Assembly: GCA_017560255.1 (NCBI GenBank)
Contig: JAFYOI010000003.1
Span: forward strand, 61,376 to 125,375
Reading direction: 5' to 3'
DNA: 64,000 nucleotides
Origin: Clostridia bacterium
GTDB taxonomy: Bacteria; Bacillota; Clostridia; Oscillospirales; Acutalibacteraceae
The notes beneath the pieces are model-generated. The model had not been told where the DNA came from, made no database searches, and saw only the letters and a program-made list of their open reading frames with translations. The position numbers and the translations under genes are program-made. Shown in pieces: positions 1 through 8,676 of this stretch (position 1 is its first letter; each line of letters opens with the position of its first letter).

Positions 1-127
1 AACGGTTTTGTCCACTACTACCAGACCTCATACAACCACCACAACCGTCACCACAACCGTCGTTACAACTACGGTGGGAAGTACGTCGTTAACGCTTGAC
101 GGTGGATTCGACTACGAAATACTTTAA
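1..127 (+). CDS. C-terminal end of an exported protein (partial)
   Basis: Only the last 41 codons are inside the window, read in the frame whose codons begin at base 2 and ending in TAA. The visible part is a threonine-rich linker, runs of Thr and Val typical of low-complexity wall-spanning linkers, followed by a short tail ending GGFDYEIL. The next gene downstream ends in GGFDHEIIP after its last repeat domain, so the two proteins share a C-terminal motif. That suggests related exported proteins or a common C-terminal signal. The function of the main body cannot be seen. Confidence 0.7.
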   Translation, partial: TVLSTTTRPHTTTTTVTTTVVTTTVGSTSLTLDGGFDYEIL

Positions 128-135
128 TAATTTTT

Positions 136-173
136 AAACGGCTTTTGCGACGGTTTCCGCAGGGCCGTTTTTT
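136..173 (+). terminator. Probable rho-independent terminator
   Basis: A 7-bp stem (AAACGGC at 136-142 with GCCGTTT at 164-170) with a 21-nt loop runs into a T tract just after the stop codon of the partial gene. The loop is long for a terminator, so the call is moderate. Confidence 0.5.
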
Positions 174-175
174 CT

Positions 176-370
176 TTGGCGTCTTTAGACGTGAAAATAA
201 ACCCTCAGTCTTTTTGCCGAGATCCTGCTCGGGTCTGCCTCGCACTTTTTCGCTTTTGTCATCCTGAGCGCAGGGCGTAGCCCAAAGTCGAACCAGTAGG
301 GCGATGCGTCAGCATCGGGATCTCAAGCGAAAAAGTTCGATTCCGCTTCGCTCCACTCAGGATGACACTG
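176..370. repeat. Intergenic dispersed repeat (GTCATCCTGAGCG family plus fragment of the 220-bp repeat)
   Basis: The gap before the next gene holds no ORF of note. Bases 176-215 match the start of the larger repeat found at 21255 and 25222 (GCGTCTTTAGACGTG followed by AATAAACCC). Bases 257-367 begin with GTCATCCTGAGCG and end with CTCAGGATGACAC, forming inverted ends. The same ends recur at 60157-60327, and a one-ended version lies near 23392. This is a non-coding interspersed repeat of unknown activity. Confidence 0.65.
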
Positions 371-397
371 GGTTTGATTTTGCGAATATTTTGGCGG

Positions 398-426
398 TTG
401 AAAACCCAAGGGCTCTGTGGTATAAT
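398..426 (+). promoter_or_regulatory. Sigma-A type promoter of the 708-aa repeat protein
   Basis: TTGAAA at 398-403 and a perfect TATAAT at 421-426 are separated by 17 bp. The predicted start is about 80 bp upstream of the start codon of the exported repeat protein. Confidence 0.7.
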
Positions 427-512
427 GGGGCAAAAGGCGGATTTTTATCCGTCCATTCCGTTATGCGCATTTTTGCGCGGTAGAATATTAACGCTTAAGG
501 AGGCATATCTTT

Positions 513-2639
513 ATGAAATGTATGAATAAAATCGCATCGCTTATCATGGCGCTTGTGCTTGTTTTGTCGCTTGTACCGTTTGGTGCTGTGGCGGACAGCG
601 TTGCCGTAACAGACGTTACTTATACGGTGGAGGACGGCACAATTTATTTCAAGGTTACAACTCTTGACGGGTACAGCAGAGTCAAGGTCACAACTGCGGA
701 TAATCCGAGCGGAAGTCTTGCGGTTGGTTCTACGTTTACCGACAATGGCGACGGCACTTTCACGTGGACGGTAAAACTTGCCGCTCCCGAAACCGAAACC
801 GCTTATCTTTTTGATGCAAGAAGCACTGCTAACAATAAGTACACAAAGACTTATTATGCGCTTACTTTTGTGCCGCAGGTGGAGGAACATACCGTAAAAT
901 CCGTTGAATCAGCGGTTGATGAGGGCTCGGTGTATTTCAGCGTTGTTACCGGTGCGGGATATGACAGGGTAAAAATTGCCCTTGCGGCTTCTCCGAGTAC
1001 TGCGCTTGCAGTCGGTACAAAGTCTGTCGATAACGGCGATGGAACTTTCACTTGGACGGTAAAACTTGCTGACCCGAAAGCGCAGACCGAATACGTCTTT
1101 GATGCAAGGGGCGCGGAAACGGGCAAATATACAAAGGATTACTTCAATTTTACGTACATACCCTCAGCCGAGCCGCAAAAAGCGGTTACGGGCGTTACCG
1201 TTACTGAGGACGACGGATATCTTTTCTTCAGCGTTGTTACGGGCGCGGGCTACAACCGTGTAAAAATTGCGCTCAAATCCGCTCCGAGCACTGCGCTTGC
1301 AGTTGGTACAACAGCCACAGACAACGGCGACGGCACTTTCACCTGGACGGTAAAACTTGCCGATCCGAAAGCAGAAACCGCATATATTTTTGATGCAAGA
1401 GATGCTGAAACGGGCAAGTACACTAAGGATTATTTTGATTTTACCTACACACCTGTTGTTGCTCCCGAAAAAGCGGTAAAGAGTGCTGAAAGTTATATTG
1501 AAGCGGGTATGCTCTGGTTCAAAGTCGTTACAGGTGCGGGCTACAACAGGATTAAGGTTACAACTGCGGACAACCTCGGCGGAAGCCTTGCGGTTGGCAC
1601 AAGCGCTACCGACAATGGCGACGGAACATTCACCTGGCTTGTAAAAATTGCCGATCCCGAAAAGGCGGTAAACTATGCTTTTGATGCAAGAAATGCCGAA
1701 ACGGGTAAATACACAAAGGATTATTTTGAGTACGCTTATACTCCCGCGCAGGTTGAAGCCGCTTTCAAGTCGGTCAGCGCGGAGTTCATTTCGGGTAACG
1801 TAATTGTTACGGTTGTAACGGATAATATTTTCAACCGTGTCAAGATTGCAACTACCGACAATCCGACGGGCTACGTAAAATATACCGATTCCTATGCCGA
1901 TAACGGCGACGGCACGTACACCTGGGTGCTTAAATTTGCTTCTCCCGAAAGCGAAACCAAGTATTTGCTTGACGGCAGATACACCGCAACTAACCGCTAT
2001 GCAAGAGAGGATTACGAATATACTCTTGTTATTGAAGACACAACCGTTATCAAGTCCGCAACCGTTGAGGAGATTGATGGTAAAGCGGTGTTCACCGTTG
2101 TAACGAGCGCAAAATTCAACCGCGTAAAAATTTCCTATGCAAGCGATGCTACGGGCAACGTAAAGTACACCAATAATTTTGTAACACTTGAAAACGGTGA
2201 CAGACAGTGGGTTGTTGAGATTGATGCGCCCGCAGAAACGACGGAATATTGTGTTGATGCTCGATTGATTTCAACTTCTAAATACACCAAGGAATATTAT
2301 AATCTTACTTTCACCGTTGAAGCGCCGACGGTAAATCCGTTTATTGACTCTGTGATAACTACGGGCGCGTACTATGCAAACGTCTTTGTTATCACAACTC
2401 ACGATTGCGAAAGTGTTGTTATAACTTACGTTGAAAACGGCGAAACAAAGAAAGTGACCGCAACAATCGACAGCGAAACAATGTATTCCAGAACTTTTGT
2501 CTGTTCAGTTGCTTGCCCGAGCGAAAACATCGATTTCACGGCTGAAATGTGCAACGCAAACGGCAAGGTTCTCGGTACTGCAACCGTTAAATACTATGCG
2601 GGTGCGAACGGCGGTTTTGACCACGAAATTATTCCGTAA
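513..2639 (+). CDS. Secreted protein with six ~92-residue tandem repeats
   Basis: This is a 708-residue exported protein of unknown function. It starts with a signal peptide (about residues 1-28, ending FGAVA), after AAGGAGG placed 9 bases before the ATG. Six repeats of about 92 residues follow, each with a beta-rich pattern: a KxV or TDV opening, a strand with F-x-V-V-T, the core DNGDGTFTW-x-V-K, and a D-A-R then Y-T-K-x-Y-Y close. A seventh, divergent copy covers about residues 605-695. The tail is GGFDHEIIP. There is no sortase motif and no C-terminal membrane segment. The repeats suggest an adhesin-like or scaffold surface protein. It lies 26 bp ahead of three membrane-anchored paralogues and probably shares their transcript. 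I do not recognise a named family. Confidence 0.85.
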   Translation: MKCMNKIASLIMALVLVLSLVPFGAVADSVAVTDVTYTVEDGTIYFKVTTLDGYSRVKVTTADNPSGSLAVGSTFTDNGDGTFTWTVKLAAPETETAYLFDARSTANNKYTKTYYALTFVPQVEEHTVKSVESAVDEGSVYFSVVTGAGYDRVKIALAASPSTALAVGTKSVDNGDGTFTWTVKLADPKAQTEYVFDARGAETGKYTKDYFNFTYIPSAEPQKAVTGVTVTEDDGYLFFSVVTGAGYNRVKIALKSAPSTALAVGTTATDNGDGTFTWTVKLADPKAETAYIFDARDAETGKYTKDYFDFTYTPVVAPEKAVKSAESYIEAGMLWFKVVTGAGYNRIKVTTADNLGGSLAVGTSATDNGDGTFTWLVKIADPEKAVNYAFDARNAETGKYTKDYFEYAYTPAQVEAAFKSVSAEFISGNVIVTVVTDNIFNRVKIATTDNPTGYVKYTDSYADNGDGTYTWVLKFASPESETKYLLDGRYTATNRYAREDYEYTLVIEDTTVIKSATVEEIDGKAVFTVVTSAKFNRVKISYASDATGNVKYTNNFVTLENGDRQWVVEIDAPAETTEYCVDARLISTSKYTKEYYNLTFTVEAPTVNPFIDSVITTGAYYANVFVITTHDCESVVITYVENGETKKVTATIDSETMYSRTFVCSVACPSENIDFTAEMCNANGKVLGTATVKYYAGANGGFDHEIIP

Positions 2640-2665
2640 AAATACCTGAACGGAGTTGATGCAGG

Positions 2666-3415
2666 ATGAAACTTTTTAAATCTCTATGCTCTGTATTGCT
2701 CGTTTGCATAATGCTTGCAAGCGTTGGTATCAGCGCGTTTGCAGAGAGCGCCGATACGTACAGTATAGACCTGCCCGACGGGTTTGAGCAGGTGGACAGC
2801 AGGGACGGCGCGATTGTGCTGATGAAGGACGATATTATCGTCACAATTGGTGTCAGCGCGAATTCGTCGAGTCAGAAAGTTAATCCTAACGATGCGGATG
2901 AACTTTATATCAACAGTTTTAAAAATCAGGTTGAACAGAGCGCCAAGGATGGCGCTGACAGTGTTGAAATCGTCAGGAACGAGGCGGCTTTTATCGAACT
3001 TGGCGATAACGATGCGATAAAGTGTGACCTTGAGTGCAGATATTACGATTTCAAGAATAATTTTATAACCGCTTATCAGACCTGTTATCTTTTTGAAACC
3101 GAAAACTACATCCACGTTTTTGCCGTAACAAGCGATGCTGATGTTACGGAGTTTGCCGATGAACTTATGAAAACCGTTGAGATTTTTGACGAGCCGATTA
3201 AGGAGAGCGGAGTTGTGGCCGATTTTTTCGGCAGCGCGTGGGGCAGTATATGTGTCGGCGCGGCAATCGGCGCGATTGTCGGCGTTGTGCTGATGTTCAT
3301 TAATCGAAAGAAAAACGGCGGCAAGAGTGATTACAGGGTGATGATGGATTCTATTGAGGAAATTATTGCACAGGATGAAGCGCAAGGCGATGATTGTCCC
3401 GATGAACAAAACTGA
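2666..3415 (+). CDS. Membrane-anchored exported protein, paralogue 1 of 3
   Basis: This 249-residue protein has a signal peptide (MKLFKSLCSVLL to about residue 27), an extracytoplasmic domain starting with a YSIDLPDGFEQ strand, and one transmembrane segment at about residues 191-212 followed by a basic cytoplasmic stretch and an acidic tail. The opening strand and overall alpha/beta pattern resemble the PsbP/DcrB-type fold, which is inference. A GGAG motif lies 10 bases before the ATG. It is the most divergent of three tandem relatives and lacks the NDKISDACQYSNTDSHEE tail of the other two. Function unknown. Confidence 0.75.
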   Translation: MKLFKSLCSVLLVCIMLASVGISAFAESADTYSIDLPDGFEQVDSRDGAIVLMKDDIIVTIGVSANSSSQKVNPNDADELYINSFKNQVEQSAKDGADSVEIVRNEAAFIELGDNDAIKCDLECRYYDFKNNFITAYQTCYLFETENYIHVFAVTSDADVTEFADELMKTVEIFDEPIKESGVVADFFGSAWGSICVGAAIGAIVGVVLMFINRKKNGGKSDYRVMMDSIEEIIAQDEAQGDDCPDEQN

Positions 3416-3436
3416 CGGACGGAAAGGATGATACAA

Positions 3437-4234
3437 GTGGGATTTAAAAGGATTATCGCTTTCATTATTGCTTGTGTAATGCTTGCGAGTGTTGGCCTTT
3501 GCGCTTTTGCGAGCGGCAAAACATTTTCTGCCGAAACGTTCAGCATTGATTTACCCGACGGCATGCAGGAGAGGGACGGCACCGAGTATGAGCATTATTC
3601 GTGGGTTAATACGGATAGCGACATATTAATAAGTGTAAAAATTGATGAGAACGTCAACGACCTCCGACCGAGTAACGTAAACCTCAGCAATTATGAAAAT
3701 TCGGTTGCGAGGGATATGAAAAAACTTTTTAAAGACATTGATATGTTTACCTTGCAGGACGTTGAGTCGGTTGTTACGGAAATCGGCAATTACAATCTCG
3801 TAAAGACTGTGTGCAAAATGAATCTTACGGTCATGGGACAGATGATTCCGACGAATATGTATATCTACATCGTCATAACGGAAAATTACGTTCACTATTT
3901 CTATATTATGAGCATTGATGGCGGCGAATCCCACGCGGACTCTATTGCCCGCACAATCGTGATTAATGACGACGACGTAAAAGATGGGCTTTTCCAGAGG
4001 CTTTTTATGAATGGTTACCGCAGCAGATTGCTCCTCAGAGTTATCGCGGTGGTGCTTGTGATTGTTGCGGTTGTGGTTGTCGGCTTTGGAAGAAACAAGA
4101 AAAAGAAACGCCGCAACGGAATGAGCGAAGCGGAGGAGAGGGCGTACCTTGAGCAGCAGGCGCTCAACCGTATGAATGACAAAATATCCGATGCGTGCCA
4201 ATATTCCAACACAGATTCGCACGAAGAGGAATAA
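3437..4234 (+). CDS. Membrane-anchored exported protein, paralogue 2 of 3
   Basis: A 265-residue relative of the preceding gene. I prefer the GTG at 3437 over the in-frame ATG at 3428, because the AAAGG site at 3423-3427 sits 9 bases before the GTG and would overlap the ATG; the product then starts MGFKRII. A signal peptide is followed by the YSIDLPDG-like domain (here FSIDLPDGMQE), a transmembrane segment near residues 197-217, a KKKKRR stop-transfer and a cytoplasmic tail. The last 18 residues match paralogue 3 almost exactly, and the DNA there is identical over 53 nt. Function unknown. Confidence 0.75.
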   Translation: MGFKRIIAFIIACVMLASVGLCAFASGKTFSAETFSIDLPDGMQERDGTEYEHYSWVNTDSDILISVKIDENVNDLRPSNVNLSNYENSVARDMKKLFKDIDMFTLQDVESVVTEIGNYNLVKTVCKMNLTVMGQMIPTNMYIYIVITENYVHYFYIMSIDGGESHADSIARTIVINDDDVKDGLFQRLFMNGYRSRLLLRVIAVVLVIVAVVVVGFGRNKKKKRRNGMSEAEERAYLEQQALNRMNDKISDACQYSNTDSHEEE

Positions 4235-4313
4235 GAATACTTGCATATGAGCCTGTAACGAAGAATTATATTCCGCCCGATGATGAGAGGGATGGACGGT
4301 AAGAGGTAGCAAA

Positions 4314-5159
4314 ATGATTGGTAAAAGATCGCTTTCATTGATTATTGCCTGCATAGTGATTTTGAGCGTTGGCGTCTGCGGTTTTGCAGTCGGAAGCCGA
4401 TACAGCACAGATACGTTTGGCGTTACCTTGCCCGTGGGCGCAGAACTTTGCGAGAAAGAGAGCGGCTATTATCGCTGGGTTGATGATGAAACGCAATCCA
4501 TCATCAGCGTAAGGGTCGATAAAAATACCAATAATCTCAAGCCGAGTAACGTCGATTTATATAAATTCGAAAACTCGGTTGCCGACGATATTGACAATCT
4601 GATATCGGGTACCGAAGTTGATAAATATTTTGTGCTGCAGGATGTTAAGACAGAGATTGTTGAGATTGGTGATTATGATTTTATAAAAACCGTATGCACA
4701 ATGAATCTGACATATATGGGTAGGGTGATTCCGGCCAATATGTACATCTTCGGCGCGATAACGGAGAATTATATTCATTATTTTTATATTATGAATCTTT
4801 CCGATGGTGCGGAGAGTTTTGCTGATGAGATAGTGGAATCCATCGTTATTAAGGATGAGAAGGTGTGGGACAATTGGTTCGGTAACATTGTTTCCTATAT
4901 CAGCGGACTTCGTCCCAGAAGACAGGCCCGGATTATCAGTGGCTTTATTTCAATAGTTACCGTGATGGTGCTGTCAATCTGTTTTGCAATCAAAAAGATT
5001 TTTGGCAAGGGTAAAGGCGGCGTCGTTGATGATGACAGTTGCGACGGTATGACCAAGACGGAGCAGCGGATATACCATGAGCAGCAGAAACTTAATCATA
5101 TAAATGACAAAATATCCGATGCGTGCCAATATTCCAACACAGATTCGCACGAAGAATAA
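4314..5159 (+). CDS. Membrane-anchored exported protein, paralogue 3 of 3
   Basis: This 281-residue protein has the same layout as paralogue 2: signal peptide, extracytoplasmic domain with TFGVTLPVG opening, a strongly conserved PSNVxLxxxENSVAxDx block, a transmembrane segment near residues 203-223 and a cytoplasmic tail ending NDKISDACQYSNTDSHEE. The 79-bp gap from paralogue 2 has no terminator, so the array is probably one operon that ends at the hairpin just downstream. A cytoplasmic tail kept identical while the outer domains diverge hints at a shared cytoplasmic partner, or at recent gene conversion. Confidence 0.75.
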   Translation: MIGKRSLSLIIACIVILSVGVCGFAVGSRYSTDTFGVTLPVGAELCEKESGYYRWVDDETQSIISVRVDKNTNNLKPSNVDLYKFENSVADDIDNLISGTEVDKYFVLQDVKTEIVEIGDYDFIKTVCTMNLTYMGRVIPANMYIFGAITENYIHYFYIMNLSDGAESFADEIVESIVIKDEKVWDNWFGNIVSYISGLRPRRQARIISGFISIVTVMVLSICFAIKKIFGKGKGGVVDDDSCDGMTKTEQRIYHEQQKLNHINDKISDACQYSNTDSHEE

Positions 5160-5167
5160 GAATTTTT

Positions 5168-5197
5168 AAGGAACGACCTGCGTGTCGTTCCTTTTAT
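5168..5197 (+). terminator. Rho-independent terminator of the paralogue operon
   Basis: A perfect 10-bp stem (AAGGAACGAC with GTCGTTCCTT) has a 6-nt loop and continues into T-rich sequence. It lies 9 bases after the stop codon. Confidence 0.85.
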
Positions 5198-5224
5198 TTA
5201 TGAAAAATTCAAATCTTATTGTAG

Positions 5225-5243
5225 GGGAGGATATTATCCTCCC
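5225..5243. repeat. Short palindrome, relative of a dispersed GGGGCGAC element
   Basis: GGGAGGATA and TATCCTCCC flank a single T, preceded by GTAG. Similar short CTACGA/GTAGGGG-bordered pieces occur near 22668-22684, 23765-23783 and 38949-38977, all between genes. This is probably a degenerate interspersed repeat rather than a regulator site. Confidence 0.4.
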
Positions 5244-5482
5244 GAAAAAACGATAAAAACACGCAAAAAACCACCCAAATCGTTATACCTATTTATAATA
5301 TATATAATATGTGTGTGCGTTCTTTTTATCAAAACGCCCCATATATGTGCAAGATTTACAACCTAAAACGTATATATAGTTGGGGCTTTGTCAAAACGGC
5401 ACAAGATGTTGGACGATTTCACAAACGCTTGATATATCAACGAAAAATGCAAAAAAAATTTAAAAAAATATGCAAAAAACAC

Positions 5483-5511
5483 TTGCATTTTGAATATCAC
5501 CGTGTTATAAT
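5483..5511 (+). promoter_or_regulatory. Promoter of the S10 operon
   Basis: TTGCAT at 5483-5488 and a perfect TATAAT at 5506-5511 are spaced by 17 bp. The predicted start is near 5518, giving a leader of about 280 nt before rpsJ. The AT-rich sequence upstream (5280-5480) could act as an UP region. Confidence 0.75.
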
Positions 5512-5517
5512 AACCGA

Positions 5518-5797
5518 GCGTGACTATGACTGCACGAATGATATGCGATGATTCGGGAGGTGGCTGCCCTCTGAGGCAGGAAAATTTCCGAGGAGTATGT
5601 CCGATTTTAAACCGGGCGACAATGAATACCCGCAAGATTGCTGCGATTTTTCGCGGCAACTTGCCAGAGCGCTTTTAGCCAACCGGATAAGTTAAGTTTA
5701 ATTACTATCCGGCTTTTTCAATGCAACGGGTGATACACCCGGAACTGTGTAAGGTTTTTAAGCGTTGCCCGCCAATATTTTAAGGAGGCGATTTTAA
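5518..5797 (+). promoter_or_regulatory. Structured 5' leader of the S10 operon with attenuator-like hairpin
   Basis: The ~280-nt leader contains several hairpins, including CTGCC/GGCAG near 5567-5583 and CGGGTG/CACCCG near 5727-5741. At 5683-5718 the stem CCGGATA/TATCCGG is followed directly by CTTTTT, the form of an intrinsic terminator inside the leader. In other bacteria S10 operon leaders are targets of autoregulation, L4 in the E. coli case. The structure here suggests attenuation, but the effector is unknown. The RBS AAGGAGG lies 9 bases before the rpsJ ATG. Confidence 0.6.
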
Positions 5798-6109
5798 ATG
5801 GCAGTCAAAGAAAAAATCAGAATCAGACTTAAGGGTTACGATCACAACTTGGTTGATCAGGCAGCAGAGAAGATTGTTGAAACTGCAAAGCGCACAGGTG
5901 CTAAGGTTTCCGGTCCGGTACCGCTCCCGACAGAGAAAGAAATCGTAACAATTCTCCGCGCTGTACACAAGTACAAGGACAGCAGAGAGCAGTTTGAGCA
6001 GAGAACACACAAAAGACTCATTGACATTCTCAGACCGTCAAACAAGACCGTTGAGGCTCTGACAAGTCTTGAGTTACCCGCTGGCGTAGAGTTCGAAATT
6101 AAACTCTAA
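5798..6109 (+). CDS. rpsJ: 30S ribosomal protein S10
   Basis: At 103 residues this has the usual bacterial length. S10 binds 16S rRNA in the 30S head and also acts with NusB in antitermination. The N-terminus [14 protein letters not shown], the central GPVPLPT and the THKRLIDI block are the family hallmarks. It is the first gene of the long ribosomal operon, preceded by a structured leader. The assignment is secure by sequence and position. Confidence 0.98.
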   Translation: MAVKEKIRIRLKGYDHNLVDQAAEKIVETAKRTGAKVSGPVPLPTEKEIVTILRAVHKYKDSREQFEQRTHKRLIDILRPSNKTVEALTSLELPAGVEFEIKL

Positions 6110-6167
6110 TAACAGGCGGACAGGTCATGTTGGCCAAGCCAACCAATAACCGAAGGAGGAAAAAGAA

Positions 6168-6800
6168 ATGAAAAAAGGTCTTATCGGAAAAAAACTCGGC
6201 ATGACTCAGATCTTCGATGAGAAGGGCAACGTAGTTCCCGTAACAGTTGTTGAAGCGGGCCCGTGTGCAGTTGTGCAGAAGAAGACAATCGAGAACGATG
6301 GCTATGAGGCTGTTCAGATTGGCTTCGCAGACAAGAAAGCAAGCAAGGTTACAAAGCCGATGGCTGGTCACTTTGCAAAGGCTGACGTAGCACCCAAGAA
6401 GGTACTCAAGGAATTCAGACTTGACGATATCAGTGCTATCAACGTAGGCGACATTCTCAAGGCTGACGTTTTCGCAGCAGGTGAGAAGATCGATGTAGTA
6501 GGAACCAGCAAGGGTAAAGGCTGGGCAGGCGGTATCAAGCGTTGGAACCTCGGCAGACTTAAGGAAAGCCACGGTTCAGGTCCGGTTGCAAGACATACCG
6601 GTTCAAACGGTGCTTGTTCTTATCCGTCCCGCGTATTCAAAGGTAAGCATCAGAGTGGTCACTTGGGCCATGAGAGAGTTACAATTCAGAACCTTGAAGT
6701 TGTAACAGTTGACGCAGAAAACAACATCATCGCTATCAAGGGCGCAGTTCCGGGCCCGAAGGGCGGCATCGTTGTTATCGTTGACAGCATTAAAGCATAA
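6168..6800 (+). CDS. rplC: 50S ribosomal protein L3
   Basis: This 210-residue protein opens GLIGKKLGMTQIFDE, the standard L3 start, and contains the long central extension that reaches the peptidyl transferase centre (SHGSGPVARHTGS then SYPSRVFKGK). L3 is one of the first proteins in 50S assembly. The RBS AAGGAGG lies 8 bases before the ATG, and the gene is second in the S10 order. Confidence 0.98.
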   Translation: MKKGLIGKKLGMTQIFDEKGNVVPVTVVEAGPCAVVQKKTIENDGYEAVQIGFADKKASKVTKPMAGHFAKADVAPKKVLKEFRLDDISAINVGDILKADVFAAGEKIDVVGTSKGKGWAGGIKRWNLGRLKESHGSGPVARHTGSNGACSYPSRVFKGKHQSGHLGHERVTIQNLEVVTVDAENNIIAIKGAVPGPKGGIVVIVDSIKA

Positions 6801-6817
6801 GAGAGGAGTGAGTGTAA

Positions 6818-7441
6818 ATGGCTAATTTTTCAGTAGTAGACGTAAACGGAAAAAAGGTTTCCGATATTGAATTGAGTGATGCAGTGTTCGCAGTTGAGCC
6901 GAACGTACATGCAATGCACCTTGCAGTTATCAGTTATCTTGCAAATCAGCGTCAGGGTACACAGTCAACCCTCACTCGTTCAGAGGTTAGCGGCGGCGGC
7001 CGTAAGCCTTGGAGACAGAAGGGCACAGGCCACGCAAGACAGGGTTCAACCCGTTCTCCGCAGTGGACACACGGTGGTATCGCACTCGGCCCGAAGCCCC
7101 GCACATACAGCATCGCAATCAACAAGAAGGTTAAGAGACTTGCTCTTGTTTCCGCGCTTTCCGCAAAGGCTCAGGAGAACGAACTCGTAATCCTTGATGA
7201 TTTCAAACTCGATGCAATCAAGACAAAGGAAGTTGCAAACACACTTTCCAATCTTGAAACAGGTAAGAAAGTTCTCATCGTTCTTCCCGAGAAGAATGAC
7301 ATCGTTTACAGAAGCGCAAGAAACATCGCAGGCGTTAAGGTTGCTATGACAAACACAATCAACGTTTACGATTTGCTTAACGCTAACACAGTTGTAATGC
7401 TCAAAGACGCTGCAACTAAACTTGAGGAGGTATACGCATGA
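6818..7441 (+). CDS. rplD: 50S ribosomal protein L4
   Basis: A 207-residue L4, assembling early on 23S rRNA and lining the exit tunnel with its extended loop ([19 protein letters not shown] at about residues 60-80). In E. coli L4 also represses its own operon through the leader; whether that applies to the leader here is not shown. The stop codon overlaps the next start as ATGA, so translation of rplW is coupled. Confidence 0.98.
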   Translation: MANFSVVDVNGKKVSDIELSDAVFAVEPNVHAMHLAVISYLANQRQGTQSTLTRSEVSGGGRKPWRQKGTGHARQGSTRSPQWTHGGIALGPKPRTYSIAINKKVKRLALVSALSAKAQENELVILDDFKLDAIKTKEVANTLSNLETGKKVLIVLPEKNDIVYRSARNIAGVKVAMTNTINVYDLLNANTVVMLKDAATKLEEVYA

Positions 7442-7731
7442 AATTAGCACAGGATATCATCCTCCGTCCGATCATCACAGAGGAATCAATGGACGCTATC
7501 TCCATGAAGAAGTATACTTTTGCTGTTGCAAAGAATGCTAACAAGATCGAAATCGCTAAGGCTGTTGAAGAACTCTTCGGCGTAGAGGTTGCTAAGGTTA
7601 ACACAATGAACGTTAAGGGCCACCTCAGAAGATACGGCCGTTTCGAAGGCTACACATCCGATTGGAAGAAAGCAATCGTTACTCTTACAGAAAAATCAAA
7701 GACAATCGAGTTCTTTGACGGTTTGATGTAA
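7438..7731 (+). CDS. rplW: 50S ribosomal protein L23
   Basis: This 97-residue L23 sits at the tunnel exit, where it docks trigger factor and SRP. Family features are the [14 protein letters not shown] N-terminus, KYTFAV and the VNTMNVKGH...RRYGR loop. It overlaps rplD by 4 bases. The 87-nt gap to rplB is the widest inside the S10 block and contains a small AAGGC/GCCTT hairpin near 7776-7800. Confidence 0.97.
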   Translation: MKLAQDIILRPIITEESMDAISMKKYTFAVAKNANKIEIAKAVEELFGVEVAKVNTMNVKGHLRRYGRFEGYTSDWKKAIVTLTEKSKTIEFFDGLM

Positions 7732-7818
7732 TTAACAAAAACTAACTATTAACACGAATGAGGCACTGTATGGGGTAAGGCATAGCCCCGCAAAGCCTTA
7801 TAAGGAGAGTGAAACCAA

Positions 7819-8652
7819 ATGCCGACAAAGTATTATAAGCCGACTACTCCCGGTAGACGTGATATGTCAGTTATCGATTATTCAACACTGTCAAAGGTTG
7901 CTCCGGAGAGAAGTTTGCTCGAACCTATCAAAAAGAATGCGGGTCGTAACAGTTACGGCAGAATCACCGTTCGTCATCGTGGCGGCGGAAACCGCAGAAA
8001 GTACCGTATCATCGACTTTAAGAGAAATAAGGTTGATATGGAAGCAACAATCCTCACACTCGAGTACGATCCCAACAGAAGCGCTAACATTGCTCTTGTT
8101 CAGTACGAAGACGGTGAGAAGAGATACATCATCGCTCCCGTTGGTCTCAACATCGGCGACAAGATCGCTTCCGGTGAGAATGTAGACATCAAGGTTGGTA
8201 ACGCACTTCCGCTTTCCAGCATTCCGGTTGGTACATTCATTCACAACGTAGAACTTTACCCCGGTAAAGGCGCTCAGCTCGCAAGAGCGGCTGGTAACAT
8301 GGCTCAGCTCATGGCTAAGGAAGGCGTACACGCACTCCTCAGACTCCCCAGCGGCGAACTTCGCAAGGTTTCCAAGGACTGTATGGCAACAATCGGTCAG
8401 GTTGGCAACCTCGAGCATGAGAACGTTAAAATCGGTAAGGCAGGACGTAAACGCAATATGGGTTGGCGTCCGACAGTTCGTGGTTCTGTAATGAACCCCT
8501 GCGATCACCCGCACGGTGGTGGTGAGGGTAAATCCCCGATCGGTCGTCCCGGTCCGGTTACCCCGTGGGGCAAGCCCGCTCTTGGTTACAAGACAAGAAA
8601 CAAGAAGAAGGCTTCCGACAAACTTATTGTTAAGCGCCGCAATGGCAAGTAG
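7819..8652 (+). CDS. rplB: 50S ribosomal protein L2
   Basis: A 277-residue L2, needed for subunit joining and peptidyl transferase function. The N-terminal RNA-binding part includes [21 protein letters not shown], and the C-terminal part carries [14 protein letters not shown] with the conserved histidine near residue 230. AAGGAG is 11 bases before the ATG. The length agrees with the family (about 275). Confidence 0.98.
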   Translation: MPTKYYKPTTPGRRDMSVIDYSTLSKVAPERSLLEPIKKNAGRNSYGRITVRHRGGGNRRKYRIIDFKRNKVDMEATILTLEYDPNRSANIALVQYEDGEKRYIIAPVGLNIGDKIASGENVDIKVGNALPLSSIPVGTFIHNVELYPGKGAQLARAAGNMAQLMAKEGVHALLRLPSGELRKVSKDCMATIGQVGNLEHENVKIGKAGRKRNMGWRPTVRGSVMNPCDHPHGGGEGKSPIGRPGPVTPWGKPALGYKTRNKKKASDKLIVKRRNGK

Positions 8653-8676
8653 TCGTACGAAAGGAGTTAGGATATA

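Noticed and set aside
513..2639. The repeat protein as an assembly artefact.
   Set aside because: The six repeats differ from each other at many nucleotide and residue positions and the frame stays open with a single signal peptide, so they are genuine diverged repeats.
2684..4408. Long minus-strand frames of 250 and 260 codons opposite the membrane-protein paralogues.
   Set aside because: The plus-strand frames have signal peptides, RBSs and paralogous conservation; the minus-strand products are His- and Arg-rich shadows.
5309..5551. An 80-codon plus-strand frame in the S10 upstream region.
   Set aside because: It has no ribosome binding site, spans the promoter of the S10 operon and has a composition dictated by AT-rich DNA. 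It is better explained as leader and promoter sequence.
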